DNA from: Microcaldota archaeon | GTDB lineage: Archaea; Micrarchaeota; Micrarchaeia; Micrarchaeales; Micrarchaeaceae | DNA length: 23,248 nt | Reading direction: 5' to 3' | Assembly: GCA_027365215.1 (NCBI GenBank) | Contig: DAHXNT010000004.1 | Coordinates: 1 to 23,248 of the forward strand | Part shown: positions 1 to 8,011 of the stretch, in pieces | Layout of the letters: each line of letters starts with the position of its first letter | How positions within the stretch are numbered: the stretch's first letter is position 1 | Program-made: the position numbers and the translations under genes | The notes under the pieces: model-generated | The model's database searches: none | Told to the model about the DNA's origin: nothing | What the model saw: the letters and a program-made list of their open reading frames with translations, nothing else

Positions 1-20
1 GTGCTCGCTTGCACGGTCAT
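1..20 (-). CDS. Start of a gene downstream of secE, possibly spt5/nusG (partial)
   Basis: On the minus strand an ATG at 20 overlaps the secE stop codon (ATGA overlap), and the frame stays open to the window edge, giving only MTVQAS. Translational coupling with secE is therefore likely. In many archaea secE is followed by the transcription elongation factor spt5 (NusG), which makes that the best guess. The six visible residues cannot confirm it. Confidence 0.3.
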
Positions 21-205
21 ATGAGGCTGAGCGATCCCGATATGACTAGCGAGATTATGATTGCTATTATGAAGCCTATCACACCTATGAACAGTATGCC
101 AATGAGTATTATCTTCGCGCTCTTGTTGAATTCCTCGGAGCTGGGCTTGTAGCTTATGCTCATGACCCTCTTCGAATCGTCTATGAACTTCCTGAACTTA
201 CCCAT
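17..205 (-). CDS. secE: Preprotein translocase subunit SecE (Sec61 gamma)
   Basis: This is the small essential subunit of the SecYE translocon, which clamps SecY in the cytoplasmic membrane. From the ATG at 205 the protein has 62 residues: an amphipathic cytosolic N-terminus with the pattern KFIDDSKRVMSISYKPS, a polar hinge, then one hydrophobic helix from about residue 31 to 58. Size and layout match archaeal and eukaryotic SecE/Sec61 gamma. A GTG at 223 would add six residues. The ATG is preferred because a TATA-like TTATTAAC (minus strand, 239-246) would start transcription at about 215-220. The gene is divergent from thiI and overlaps the next gene by an ATGA. SecF and SecD are encoded 2.5 kb away. 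Confidence 0.85.
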   Translation of the reverse strand: MGKFRKFIDDSKRVMSISYKPSSEEFNKSAKIILIGILFIGVIGFIIAIIISLVISGSLSLI

Positions 206-238
206 TATCGACAAGCGGAACACCTTCCTAGAGCTATG

Positions 239-246
239 TTAATAAC
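239..246. promoter_or_regulatory. Shared AT-rich box between secE and thiI
   Basis: TTAATAAC lies in the 63-bp gap between the two divergent starts. It is about 23-30 bases before the thiI ATG at 269, which fits a leaderless transcript, and about 35-40 bases before the secE ATG at 205. It is the only TATA-like stretch in the gap. Confidence 0.35.
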
Positions 247-268
247 CTTTGCTGAAAGATTTACTGTT

Positions 269-1429
269 ATGACTAATTACAGCTATAAATATATTGTTAT
301 TCACTTCGGCGAGATATGGCTGAAGGGAGGAAACAGGAACATATTCATCAACAGGCTGAGGAGGAACATAGCGGATGCGCTAAAGGGCACGGATTATGCG
401 TCTCTCGACCTCCGGCGAGACAGGTTTATGGTAGAGCTCAACGAGGGCAGCGATATAGGCATGATAAGCGCGAGGCTCTCGAAGGTGTTCGGCATAAGCT
501 GGTTCGCGCCAGCGATCCTGGTCAAAAGCGAGATCGGCGAGATGTTCGGCGCGGTAGGCAAGCTGGCGTCTGAGCAGAAGAGGAAGGCCGTGAGGATAGT
601 CGTGAGAAGGTCCTACAAGGAGGGCAAGAACTCGATGGAGATACTCAAGGAGCTGCTTGACCTGGCCAACAGGAAAGGCATGAAGATGGACAAGGACTCC
701 GAGCGCGTTATAAACGTCAACATCACAGATTTCGGCACGCTCGTCTATGCGGACAAGATCAGGGGACCGGGCGGGCTGCCCGTCGGCGTTTCTGGCAAGG
801 CGGTCGTGCTGCTCTCCGGAGGGATAGACTCGCCTGTTGCCGCCTACTACGCGATGAAGAGAGGGCTTACCCCGATATATCTGCACTTCCATCCATTTGC
901 CAGCAACAAAATTGCAGAAGAGTCGAAGATCGCGGAGTTCGGGAAGGAGCTTTCCGGATACTCCAACGGCGCGAGCATATACTACGCGAAGGCGGACTTC
1001 TTCCAGTCGGCTGTCATAAAGATGTCCAGCAGGTACGAGCACGTGCTCTTCAAGCGGTTCATGTACAAAATCGCCGAGAGGATAGCGAAGAAGGAGGGCG
1101 CCGAGGTCATATGCACTGGCGAGAGCCTCGCGCAGGTCGCATCTCAGACCGTGAAGAACATGCGGGCATCGGAGAAGGGGATAAGGCTGTTGATGCTGAG
1201 GCCGCTGAGCGGCTTCGACAAGCAGGAGATAGTAGACAAGGCCCAGAGCATCGGCACGTTCGAGACATCCATAAAGCCGTACAAGGATGTGTGCTCCATG
1301 CACATACAGAACCCGTCAACTTCGATGAGTGCCGAGCTCACTGACGCGCTCTACAGGAAGTACGGTATCGCGAAGGTCGTGCAGAGGACCATGAAGAGCG
1401 GAGTGGATCACGCTTCCTGGACTATCTGA
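269..1429 (+). CDS. thiI: ThiI-type tRNA 4-thiouridine synthetase (no rhodanese domain)
   Basis: ThiI adenylates and thiolates U8 of tRNA; in many organisms it also supplies sulfur for thiamine thiazole. The 386-residue protein has the ThiI N-terminal FGEIWLKG segment, a THUMP domain to about residue 160, the linker GLPVGVSGK, and a PP-loop ATPase motif SGGIDSP at about 183-189. Cys282 in the ICTGESLAQVASQT block and Cys342 (VCSMH) are candidate sulfur-carrying residues. There is no C-terminal rhodanese domain, as in most archaeal forms, so the sulfur donor is separate. ATG 269 is chosen over ATG 236 because family proteins begin shortly before the GEI(W/A)LKG motif and because a TATA-like box ends about 22 bases upstream. 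Its 3' end overlaps convergent rio1 by 22 bp. Confidence 0.93.
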   Translation: MTNYSYKYIVIHFGEIWLKGGNRNIFINRLRRNIADALKGTDYASLDLRRDRFMVELNEGSDIGMISARLSKVFGISWFAPAILVKSEIGEMFGAVGKLASEQKRKAVRIVVRRSYKEGKNSMEILKELLDLANRKGMKMDKDSERVINVNITDFGTLVYADKIRGPGGLPVGVSGKAVVLLSGGIDSPVAAYYAMKRGLTPIYLHFHPFASNKIAEESKIAEFGKELSGYSNGASIYYAKADFFQSAVIKMSSRYEHVLFKRFMYKIAERIAKKEGAEVICTGESLAQVASQTVKNMRASEKGIRLLMLRPLSGFDKQEIVDKAQSIGTFETSIKPYKDVCSMHIQNPSTSMSAELTDALYRKYGIAKVVQRTMKSGVDHASWTI

Positions 1430-2190
1430 CCATAGGTCTCGCGCCAGTCGATGCCCAGACCGTACTTCTTGTTGAAGAACTTGACTATGTGCTCTATGTC
1501 CCTCTGCAGGAAGTCGTAGGCGTTCGGGTGCTGCACCACTACTGCCTGCCCGAAGTCTATCAGGTACTCCTTATCGCCATCGCCGATCAGTATGTTGTAC
1601 TCGCTCAGGTCCGCATGCACCAGGCCAGCCTTGTAGAGCTTTTTCGCGTCGTTTATGACAGCTTGTGCGACCTTCTTCGGATCCGCCAGCTTGGCGTCCG
1701 CAAGCCTCGCGGCCGGCACCATGTTCCTGTCGTGTATGAACTCCATGGCGAGTATCGTCCCGTTTGACATGTACGGCCTGGGCACGCTGACCCCTGCGCG
1801 CTCCGCTATCTCGAGATTGCCCAGTTCCTTCCTGCACCACGTCTCTATGATGCGCTCCCTGCTCTTGCCCACCTGCCTTGTGAACCTTGGGTCGCCCTCG
1901 AGATATGGCGACATGTTGCGGAACGAGGTGGTGGTAACCCTGAACATCTTCAGTATCACGTATTCTGCGCCGCCGAGGACTTCCGCATCGCCCGCCTCGG
2001 CGATGAAGATGTCGCTCTCCTTGCCGCGGGCTAACGGGGAGCTGAGCCTGCTTATCACGCCCTTGTTGAAGAACTTGCCTAACATTATCATGGTCTTCCT
2101 GTTGAACACTCCGCCCTCGGTCTTCTCGATCTCCTTCTCCTGGTGGACCTCCCTCTTGGGCGACTTTCTCCTGCCCACTCTTCTTGCCAT
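1408..2190 (-). CDS. rio1: RIO1-type atypical serine/threonine kinase/ATPase
   Basis: RIO1 is a conserved ATPase/kinase in late maturation of the small ribosomal subunit. The 260-residue protein has a basic N-terminus, the winged-helix-like region typical of RIO proteins, a nucleotide loop ARGKESD (residues 55-60; STGKEA in classic members), the ATP-binding lysine at about 81 (VILKMFR), the catalytic loop VHADLSEYN with Asp194 and Asn199, and the metal-binding Asp212 in LIDFGQAV. The HPNA..FLQRD segment and the FFNKKYG ending separate RIO1 from RIO2. Length is normal. The gene converges on thiI and overlaps its end. Nmd3 and a Dim2-like KH protein, also ribosome-assembly factors, are encoded in the same window. 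Confidence 0.95.
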   Translation of the reverse strand: MARRVGRRKSPKREVHQEKEIEKTEGGVFNRKTMIMLGKFFNKGVISRLSSPLARGKESDIFIAEAGDAEVLGGAEYVILKMFRVTTTSFRNMSPYLEGDPRFTRQVGKSRERIIETWCRKELGNLEIAERAGVSVPRPYMSNGTILAMEFIHDRNMVPAARLADAKLADPKKVAQAVINDAKKLYKAGLVHADLSEYNILIGDGDKEYLIDFGQAVVVQHPNAYDFLQRDIEHIVKFFNKKYGLGIDWRETYGQIVQEA

Positions 2191-2282
2191 GCTTTACCAC
2201 TCGGGTCGGAGCATCATGCCCCGTTAACTACCATTAACTAATTGGCGCATCATGCATATTATGGTTGTGCAGCGGGCTGTGG

Positions 2283-2317
2283 CTTTTTAATGTTTTCCAT
2301 AGAATTACTATAAGGTG
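2283..2317 (+). promoter_or_regulatory. Promoter and ribosome-binding site for the 2323 gene
   Basis: CTTTTTAA at 2283-2290 is a plausible TATA box about 35 bases before the ATG. AAGGTG at 2312-2317 is a plausible Shine-Dalgarno site five bases before the start. Confidence 0.4.
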
Positions 2318-2322
2318 TATAA

Positions 2323-2616
2323 ATGGCTGTAAAAAGGTCAACTGTAGCTAGTGGCAACGTAGTGACGATAGATCCTACGCTTGCATATGAGCGAATGCTT
2401 CACTTCAACGAGAAGCATTCCGGATGGCACATATTCAGGGCGCTGTACTGGGGAATATACATATTCGTGCTGGGCCTGGTACTCCTGGCGGATGTGCCGG
2501 CGGTGGTATCCGTCGCGGGCTTCTTCGGCTGGGCGTTAGTGCTCGGAGCGATATTCTTCATAGTGTACGGGTTCGTGGTTTCACTGCACCTCAAGCTCAT
2601 GAAGAAGCACGCATAA
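2323..2616 (+). CDS. Small two-helix membrane protein, function unknown
   Basis: I do not recognise this 97-residue protein. Residues 1-38 are polar and soluble-looking. Two hydrophobic helices follow at about 40-56 and 60-86, separated by a short turn (LADVPA), and the protein ends in a basic KLMKKHA tail. The positive-inside rule would put both termini in the cytoplasm. It has its own TATA-like box and ribosome-binding site and is followed by a strong oligo-T stretch, so it appears to be a single-gene unit. Two helices and the length argue against Sec61 beta, which has one C-terminal helix. Codon use (GGG, GCG, ATA) matches the backbone genes around it, so I take it as a real gene. Confidence 0.7.
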   Translation: MAVKRSTVASGNVVTIDPTLAYERMLHFNEKHSGWHIFRALYWGIYIFVLGLVLLADVPAVVSVAGFFGWALVLGAIFFIVYGFVVSLHLKLMKKHA

Positions 2617-2626
2617 TCGCGTGCCC

Positions 2627-2656
2627 TTTTTGTTTTTTTTCTTATTTCATTTTTAC
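2627..2656 (+). terminator. Oligo-T transcription terminator
   Basis: Eleven bases after the 2323 gene the plus strand runs through T5-G-T8 and then a further T-rich stretch with few interruptions. U-rich tracts without a strong hairpin are the usual archaeal terminator. Confidence 0.6.
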
Positions 2657-2694
2657 CTTCATCCTTTGATCCTATTTTAGGCGCTCTTAGGCAT

Positions 2695-2703
2695 AATTAA
2701 ATA
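2695..2703 (+). promoter_or_regulatory. TATA-like box for the secF-secD operon
   Basis: AATTAAATA lies 55-63 bases before the secF ATG, after the terminator of the preceding gene. It is the best promoter candidate in the 141-bp gap and predicts a leader of about 30 bases. Confidence 0.4.
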
Positions 2704-2757
2704 CCTTGTCCCAATAATATATGACGCTAGAATGAACGCCCAGCCAGACTGATTTTC

Positions 2758-3909
2758 ATGTTAAAAAACATATACGAAAGCAAGCACTACAACAAGTTCA
2801 TATTCGTGCCGCTCATACTGCTTGCGATCAGCTTGTACTTCATACCGCACCTGCAGCTCGACTCGTCCCTCAAGGGCGGCATCAGCGTGCAGCTGCAGAC
2901 TAACCAGAGCATCGGGATAAGCAACCTTACCTCTTACGTCAACTCGCACATACCCAGCGCACATACGAGCGTAGAGAAATCGCCCAGTGGAGTAACGGTC
3001 ACGATAGACATCAATACCAGCATAATAAACGCAGAGGATAATATCACCGCCCTGCTGGCACAGTACGGAAACTACTCCTCTGCCGTTGTCAACCAGACGA
3101 CCATAGAGCAGGAGCTGATATCCAGCCCCAACAACTCGACCCTGACGAGCCAGCTCTCGAAGCAAAAGGCAGTATCGGCCCGATATCTCTCGCTCATGTC
3201 CACGACTACCAATTCGATAGTGTTGGGCCTGTCGCCGTTCCTCGTGAACAGGACATTCAACTACAACACGTCTGATGCGCAGTCTATGATAAACGCGGCG
3301 AACAACGCATACAACAACGCCTCATCCTCGTACAAGGCGTACATACTGGGCGTCCTTGGAGGCGCCGTGCATTACACGACATACTCTTACAACTACGTCA
3401 CCCCGACCCTTGGGTCGTTCTTCCTGAGCAAGGTCAGGAGCATAATAATAACCGCGTTCGTAATAGTGGCGATTGTCGTCCTGTTCATATTCAGGACGCC
3501 GGTGCCGTCGTTCTCGGTGGTGTTCGGAGCTGTGAACGACATACTGGTGGCCCTCGGGTTCATGGTGGTGTTCGGCATACCGTTAGGGCTGGCGTCTGTG
3601 GGAGGCCTCCTTATGCTCATAGGATACTCGATAGACACTGACGTGCTAACCGCGATAAGGGTACTCAAGAGGAGCGAGGGCACTCCAGAAAGCAGGGCCT
3701 TCGCCAGCATGAAGACAGGGCTCACCATGACTGCTGCAGCGATAATCACGTTCGCCATACTTTTCATAGTATCGTACTTTACGTTCATACAGACGTATTT
3801 CGAGATATCCGGAGTGGTCCTCATAGGGCTGACAGCGGACATGGCCACCACATGGCTGTTCAACACGCCGTTCATACTGTGGTACAAGAAGAGGAAGGAG
3901 GCGAGATGA
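2758..3909 (+). CDS. secF: Protein-export membrane protein SecF, with an enlarged extracytoplasmic domain
   Basis: SecF pairs with SecD to drive late steps of Sec export with the ion gradient. This 383-residue protein has TM1 at about 14-32, the SecF-type GGISVQL strand just after it, a large external domain to about 220 ending in a VTPTLGSFF element (VGPSLG in many SecF proteins), and five C-terminal helices. The hallmark GYSIDTDV at about 289-296 is the archaeal SecF version of the proton-relay helix and separates it from SecD. Archaeal SecF is usually about 280-300 residues; here roughly 80-110 extra residues, rich in Asn, Ser and Thr with several N-x-S/T sequons, lie in the external loop. 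secD starts one base after the stop, so the pair is translationally coupled. Confidence 0.9.
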   Translation: MLKNIYESKHYNKFIFVPLILLAISLYFIPHLQLDSSLKGGISVQLQTNQSIGISNLTSYVNSHIPSAHTSVEKSPSGVTVTIDINTSIINAEDNITALLAQYGNYSSAVVNQTTIEQELISSPNNSTLTSQLSKQKAVSARYLSLMSTTTNSIVLGLSPFLVNRTFNYNTSDAQSMINAANNAYNNASSSYKAYILGVLGGAVHYTTYSYNYVTPTLGSFFLSKVRSIIITAFVIVAIVVLFIFRTPVPSFSVVFGAVNDILVALGFMVVFGIPLGLASVGGLLMLIGYSIDTDVLTAIRVLKRSEGTPESRAFASMKTGLTMTAAAIITFAILFIVSYFTFIQTYFEISGVVLIGLTADMATTWLFNTPFILWYKKRKEAR

Positions 3910-3910
3910 C

Positions 3911-5488
3911 ATGGCACAAGTTAAGTCGTACCTGAAGGACAGGAGAATAATCGTGCTGATAGTCGTAGTCGCGGCGCTCGCCCTCCTGGACCTCCACTAC
4001 GGCGTACATCTCGGAATAGAGTTCGTCGGCGGAACGGAGATACCGCTGACGCTGCAGCACAGCGTCAATACCACCGAGATGAGCTCGCTCATATCCGTAC
4101 TGCAGCAGAGGCTGGCAACGTTCGGCCTAAGGCAGGTCACTGTGGAGGGAATCGGAAATTCGGCGATGTACGTCATCGTGCCGAGCACCACCTCGAGCGA
4201 CATAAACTCCACAGTAAGCATAATCGAGAAGCAGGGGAGGTTCGACGGTGTAGTCAACGGAGTCGCCGCGATCAACGGCAGCAGCATACTGCACGGCAGT
4301 ATAGGCTCGCCGGCGCCGATAGTTGCGAATGGCACCGCCACGTGGCTGGTCACGTTCTATGTCACGCAGACCGCGGCTACGCGCTTCGCGCACGTGGTTT
4401 TCGGCCAGGGCAACAAGCCGCTATACATGTTCCTTGACAGGCCGTCGAATTCTATCATACTGATCAGCTCTTCCCAGCTCGGCAACCTGTCTTCGGGATT
4501 GTCACCCTCGCAGGCGCTGGGCGCCATACAGAACGCGCTGAGCATGGGCAACGAGACGATACCCGTGCTGTCTGTATCCGACAGCAACCAGAGCATTGCC
4601 AGCGCCGAGAGCTTCATAAACTCGAGCGACGGAAAGTACAGCAACATAATAGCGAGCTCCAACCTGAACGGCACGCTCATAAGTTATCTCATGGGCAAGA
4701 ACTACACCGTGCACCTTGAGAGCAAGGCGAACATGACGCCTACGTTCCAGGCAATATCCTCGAACGAGACGATAATCGAATCGTGGCCGGTGGTCGGATT
4801 GCTCTCCTCGCCGCTCCTGAATCCCTCGATAACGAACGGCAACGTGACCGAGAGCTATGAGATATCCGGTGCGGCGCCCGCGGGAACCCCCAAGTCGCAG
4901 CTCCTCTCCTACGCGCAGAACCAGACGAAGACCATAGCGAGCATATTGACCGGAGGGGCGCTGCCGGTGGCTGTCGTGCCGGGCACGCCCACCAGCATAC
5001 CCCCGACGCTCGGGGCTGACTTCCTCAGCGTCAGCGAGCTCGCCCTGATAATGGCGGTCATCGCCATGTCCATATTCATAACCATAAGGTACAGGAGGGT
5101 ATTCCTCGTGTTCCCCATACTCATCACAACCTTCATGGAGCTGTTCATAATCGTCTCGATCATAGGGCTCGTGGGCACGATAGACCTCGCAGCCGTTGCC
5201 GGAATGATAGCAGTGGTAGGAACCGGCGTGGACGCGCAGATAATAATAACCGACGAGATAATCACGAAGGGAGCCGAAGGCACATCGGCGAAGAAGCTGC
5301 TGGGCAACGCATTTTACATCGTGTGGGCGGATGCCGGGCTCCTGATAGCGGCGATGCTTCCGCTGTTCTTTGCCACTTCCCTTGTCAACATAATTGGATT
5401 CTCCGAGTCAACCATAATAGGCGCCCTGCTTGGCGTGCTGATAACCAGGCCGGCGTACGGCGCGATAATATCCAGGCACTACGACTGA
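3911..5488 (+). CDS. secD: Protein-export membrane protein SecD
   Basis: SecD is the partner of SecF in the RND-like export motor. The 525-residue protein has one N-terminal helix at about 10-30, the strand GIEFVGGTEIPL (LGLDLKGGT in bacterial SecD), a large external P1-type domain of about 340 residues, and five C-terminal helices starting near residue 373 after PPTLGADFLS. The diagnostic VVGTGVDAQIIITDEI segment at about 434-449 corresponds to the GxAVDAN motif of bacterial SecD in its archaeal form. Many N-x-S/T sites lie in the external part. Order secF-secD with a 1-bp gap matches the arrangement reported for other archaea. nmd3 follows after 72 bp and may share the transcript. Confidence 0.92.
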   Translation: MAQVKSYLKDRRIIVLIVVVAALALLDLHYGVHLGIEFVGGTEIPLTLQHSVNTTEMSSLISVLQQRLATFGLRQVTVEGIGNSAMYVIVPSTTSSDINSTVSIIEKQGRFDGVVNGVAAINGSSILHGSIGSPAPIVANGTATWLVTFYVTQTAATRFAHVVFGQGNKPLYMFLDRPSNSIILISSSQLGNLSSGLSPSQALGAIQNALSMGNETIPVLSVSDSNQSIASAESFINSSDGKYSNIIASSNLNGTLISYLMGKNYTVHLESKANMTPTFQAISSNETIIESWPVVGLLSSPLLNPSITNGNVTESYEISGAAPAGTPKSQLLSYAQNQTKTIASILTGGALPVAVVPGTPTSIPPTLGADFLSVSELALIMAVIAMSIFITIRYRRVFLVFPILITTFMELFIIVSIIGLVGTIDLAAVAGMIAVVGTGVDAQIIITDEIITKGAEGTSAKKLLGNAFYIVWADAGLLIAAMLPLFFATSLVNIIGFSESTIIGALLGVLITRPAYGAIISRHYD

Positions 5489-5560
5489 GCAGCGAATTGC
5501 TGACCATGCCGGCAGGGCTTAAGACAGCTAAGACAGCAAGACAACCGCACTGTGATTACC

Positions 5561-6277
5561 ATGACCATATACTGCCCGACGTGCAACAACTCAAGCGACA
5601 AGGTAATGTTCGTAGGTGAGTTCTGCGAGGAGTGCACGATAAAGAGACTGCAGAAGCAGATACCAGACCAGGCCGAGGTGTACTTCTGCAGGATATGTGG
5701 CAGGGTAAAGGCAGGGCAGGAGTATTACAAGCCGGAACCGAAGGCGATTGCGGCTGCGATAGAAGAGTACCTCCACATAAAGAAAGCACACGTCAAGATC
5801 GAGAGGCTAGACGACTACAAAGGCATGGCTACACTACGCTTCCACATCGACGTGGAGGGCACTAAGGTCACGTTCGAGAAGGAGGTGAGGCTGAAGAGGC
5901 TGCACAAGACGTGCAGCAGGTGCCTGAAGGAAAGGTCTGGATATTTCGAGGCGACGGTTCAGCTCAGAGGCGTTCCGGAGAAGGTGGAAAGTACGCTCGA
6001 AAAGATTTCCAAGTACATAGGCAGGTACGGCGCCTTCGTTGCCAAGGTCGAGAGGGTGGAGAACGGGCTTGACGTGTACACAAGCGACAAGAAGGCTACC
6101 GCGCAGTTCTTCGCATCGAGGGGGCTCAAGCCGAAGGTATCGTACGTGCTAGCGGGCCTGAGAAGGAACAGGCGCGTGTACAAGCACGTCTATCTGCTAA
6201 GGTTCGAAAGGCCGCACAGGGAATACGGCGCAGAAGGCGAAAGCGAAGGCGAAAGCACGGAAGAGAGCAAGAAGTAG
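5561..6277 (+). CDS. nmd3: Archaeal NMD3-family ribosome-associated zinc protein
   Basis: Nmd3 binds the large ribosomal subunit. In eukaryotes it is the 60S export adaptor; archaeal forms lack the export tail and are thought to act in subunit assembly. From ATG 5561 the protein has 238 residues with CxxC pairs at about 5/8, 22/25, 43/46 and 118/121 (YCPTC, FCEEC, FCRIC, TCSRC), giving two treble-clef/zinc-ribbon units. The block GYFEATVQLRG follows the last pair and is typical of the family. The C-terminus is acidic and low in complexity (Glu/Ser-rich). A GTG at 5552 in the same frame would add only three residues. The gene lies downstream of secD, probably on the same transcript. Length is normal for archaea. 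Confidence 0.92.
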   Translation: MTIYCPTCNNSSDKVMFVGEFCEECTIKRLQKQIPDQAEVYFCRICGRVKAGQEYYKPEPKAIAAAIEEYLHIKKAHVKIERLDDYKGMATLRFHIDVEGTKVTFEKEVRLKRLHKTCSRCLKERSGYFEATVQLRGVPEKVESTLEKISKYIGRYGAFVAKVERVENGLDVYTSDKKATAQFFASRGLKPKVSYVLAGLRRNRRVYKHVYLLRFERPHREYGAEGESEGESTEESKK

Positions 6278-6306
6278 CTAGTCTGCGCGAGTCTGCTTAT
6301 GTCGGC

Positions 6307-6813
6307 TCATTCCGACTTTATGTATACGCAGGACACCAGAGGATTGGTTGGGCAGGAGTTCTGCGCGCTGACGTTGACCAGGTATGTGCCTATCTGCGCT
6401 ATGTTCGAAAGGTAGCCCGTGACGTTTACGGGCGTGTATGCCACGACGGAGCTGAGGCCCGCGCTCGTCGAAACGGTGAACACGATCTCATGGCCTATGC
6501 CGTCGCTTGTAGTGCCCACGTATATGTTGTCGACGCCTTCCGGCACGTTTATCAGCACCAGCTGCTTCGCGGGATAACCCTGCGTGCCGATCGCCGCAGC
6601 CACGCTCGCCAGCTTCGAGGCGGCGGCCTGCGCGTTCGTCGAAGATAGAGTTGACGAAGCGGTCGATATCTGTATGAAGGCGAATACCACTATCGGAAGC
6701 AGTATTATCAGCCCGAACGACAGAGTTATCAGGAGCTCCAGGCTGGACTGACCGCGTGCGTGCCTTCTCATTGACATTCCCGCATACCGCTTCGCGCTTG
6801 CCCTGACTTCCAT
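6307..6813 (-). CDS. Pilin-like protein with class III signal peptide
   Basis: The N-terminus has a basic leader, a Gly21-Gln22 junction in ARGQSSLELL, and a hydrophobic helix from about 27 to 47. This G|QxSxE pattern is the archaeal class III signal, cut by a prepilin peptidase of the EppA/PibD type just before Gln22, with Glu26 at the +5 position. The rest (about 120 residues) is a Ser/Thr/Val-rich beta-type domain with two Cys near the end (NSCP, VSCVY) that could form a disulfide. Mature proteins of this type assemble into pili or surface filaments, or are substrates of a type IV-like system. The ATG at 6813 overlaps the stop of the CBS-HPF gene (TAATG). ATG 6777 would give a more usual nine-residue leader. 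No pilus ATPase or TadC-like gene lies in the window. Confidence 0.8.
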   Translation of the reverse strand: MEVRASAKRYAGMSMRRHARGQSSLELLITLSFGLIILLPIVVFAFIQISTASSTLSSTNAQAAASKLASVAAAIGTQGYPAKQLVLINVPEGVDNIYVGTTSDGIGHEIVFTVSTSAGLSSVVAYTPVNVTGYLSNIAQIGTYLVNVSAQNSCPTNPLVSCVYIKSE

Positions 6814-7964
6814 TACTCCTTTCCCTCTTCTTCGCTTCCGGAACCTATCTTCCTTATCCTCATCTTCTGCTCCTTAGCCTTCGTGACTTCCTTCCTTAGC
6901 TTCTCGAGCGTCTTCTTCAGCGTCTCGTCTATCGTGTAGCCGGTCTCATTGGCGTTTATCATGCTCTTGCTGCCCAGGGATACCCTCGCGTACATCTCAT
7001 ATATCCTGCCCCTGAGCTTCTTCACGTGCAGCGTGGCGTATTCCGGCGTCACCTCCTCCATCTTGCTGAGCCTGTCCATGAACTGCCTCATCTCTTCCTT
7101 TATGTCGTCCTCGTACTCGTAGGTATCAGCATCCAGCCCAGATATGAAGACGTTGCGCACGGTTATCTCCATGCTGGCAACGACGCTCTCGAGGATGTTG
7201 TGTATCGTCACTATCCCCACGGGCTTGTCCCTGTCCATGACTACCAGCGATGAGATGGAGCGCTCCACCATCTCCCTCGCGGCGTCCGCAAGGGGCGCGT
7301 TCAGGTCTATTTCGACCGGGCTGGCCACCATGATGCTCTTTATTGTGGAGGTCGACGGGCTGTAAGTCTTCATCTTCATCTCCGGGCGCCTGTCCGGCAT
7401 GACCGTGTGCTCCACGACCATGTCGTGTTGTGTTATCATCCCGGCGTACCTGTCATTGTCGAGGACTACCAGCCTGTTGACGCCGTTGTTCCTCATCGCG
7501 GCCCTGGCTTGCGCCACATTGGAGTTTATGTCTATCGCGAGAATCGGCGAGGTCATCGCATCCGATACCTTGATGCCATTGAGCGCGCCTATCGATATGA
7601 GCACCTTGACGATCGTCGTCCTGTCCAGCACCCTCATCGGCTGGCCCGGCATCACGTACGGCAGCGTCTTCACCCTCGACTTGTACAGGTAGTACACTGC
7701 GTCGTATATGGGCGTTGTCGACGTGACCTTTGGCACCTTTATCGCGATTTTTCCGGCCTTCTCAAGCTTCTGTATCTTGAGGCCCTGCCTCGCCCGGTAT
7801 ACCACCCTGGTGTCCACTATGCCGTAATACTTGCCGTCCTTCAGTATTATCACGCAGGGGTTCTGGTGCACCGCGCTGAGCACGCCCGTCATAGGGGTGT
7901 TGTAGTCGAACGTCGGAACCTGCGTCGTCAAATCTTCCGGAATCCTGTCTCTCATTTCTGTCAT
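6813..7964 (-). CDS. Four CBS domains fused to a C-terminal HPF/RaiA-like domain
   Basis: This 383-residue protein carries two Bateman modules. CBS repeats lie at about 20-60, 76-128, 132-185 and 207-263; the last two are clear (VSDAMTSPILAIDINS, IKSIMVASPVEIDLNA). Residues about 266-366 resemble the ribosome hibernation factor HPF/RaiA: an ISGLD start, a long helix EDDIKEEMRQFMDRLSK, the strand ATLHVKKL, then INANETGYTIDETLKKTL and KLRKEVTKAK, matching the beta-alpha-beta3-alpha order and length of HPF. CBS domains bind adenine nucleotides, so a plausible role is a nucleotide-sensing ribosome-associated factor; this is inference. The tail is highly charged. The 3' end overlaps the pilin gene. 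A palindrome and a hairpin lie in its leader. Confidence 0.82.
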   Translation of the reverse strand: MTEMRDRIPEDLTTQVPTFDYNTPMTGVLSAVHQNPCVIILKDGKYYGIVDTRVVYRARQGLKIQKLEKAGKIAIKVPKVTSTTPIYDAVYYLYKSRVKTLPYVMPGQPMRVLDRTTIVKVLISIGALNGIKVSDAMTSPILAIDINSNVAQARAAMRNNGVNRLVVLDNDRYAGMITQHDMVVEHTVMPDRRPEMKMKTYSPSTSTIKSIMVASPVEIDLNAPLADAAREMVERSISSLVVMDRDKPVGIVTIHNILESVVASMEITVRNVFISGLDADTYEYEDDIKEEMRQFMDRLSKMEEVTPEYATLHVKKLRGRIYEMYARVSLGSKSMINANETGYTIDETLKKTLEKLRKEVTKAKEQKMRIRKIGSGSEEEGKE

Positions 7965-8011
7965 GCATTACCACTCTGCCGCTTCCGCTTTTCGCGGATT
8001 GTAGCTCTTAT

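Noticed and set aside
380..1303. 307-residue open frame on the minus strand inside thiI
   Set aside because: Antisense shadow of a clear ThiI gene. Its protein has biased Arg/Leu/His composition and no recognisable motifs.
2323..2616. Possible Sec61 beta (SecG) because of nearby secE/F/D
   Set aside because: It has two helices and 97 residues, whereas archaeal Sec61 beta has one C-terminal helix and about 55 residues.
5518..5543. Short AAGACAG-like tandem repeats between secD and nmd3
   Set aside because: Only three imperfect copies of 7-9 bases; likely chance and not a CRISPR or regulatory array. No CRISPR array was seen anywhere in the window.
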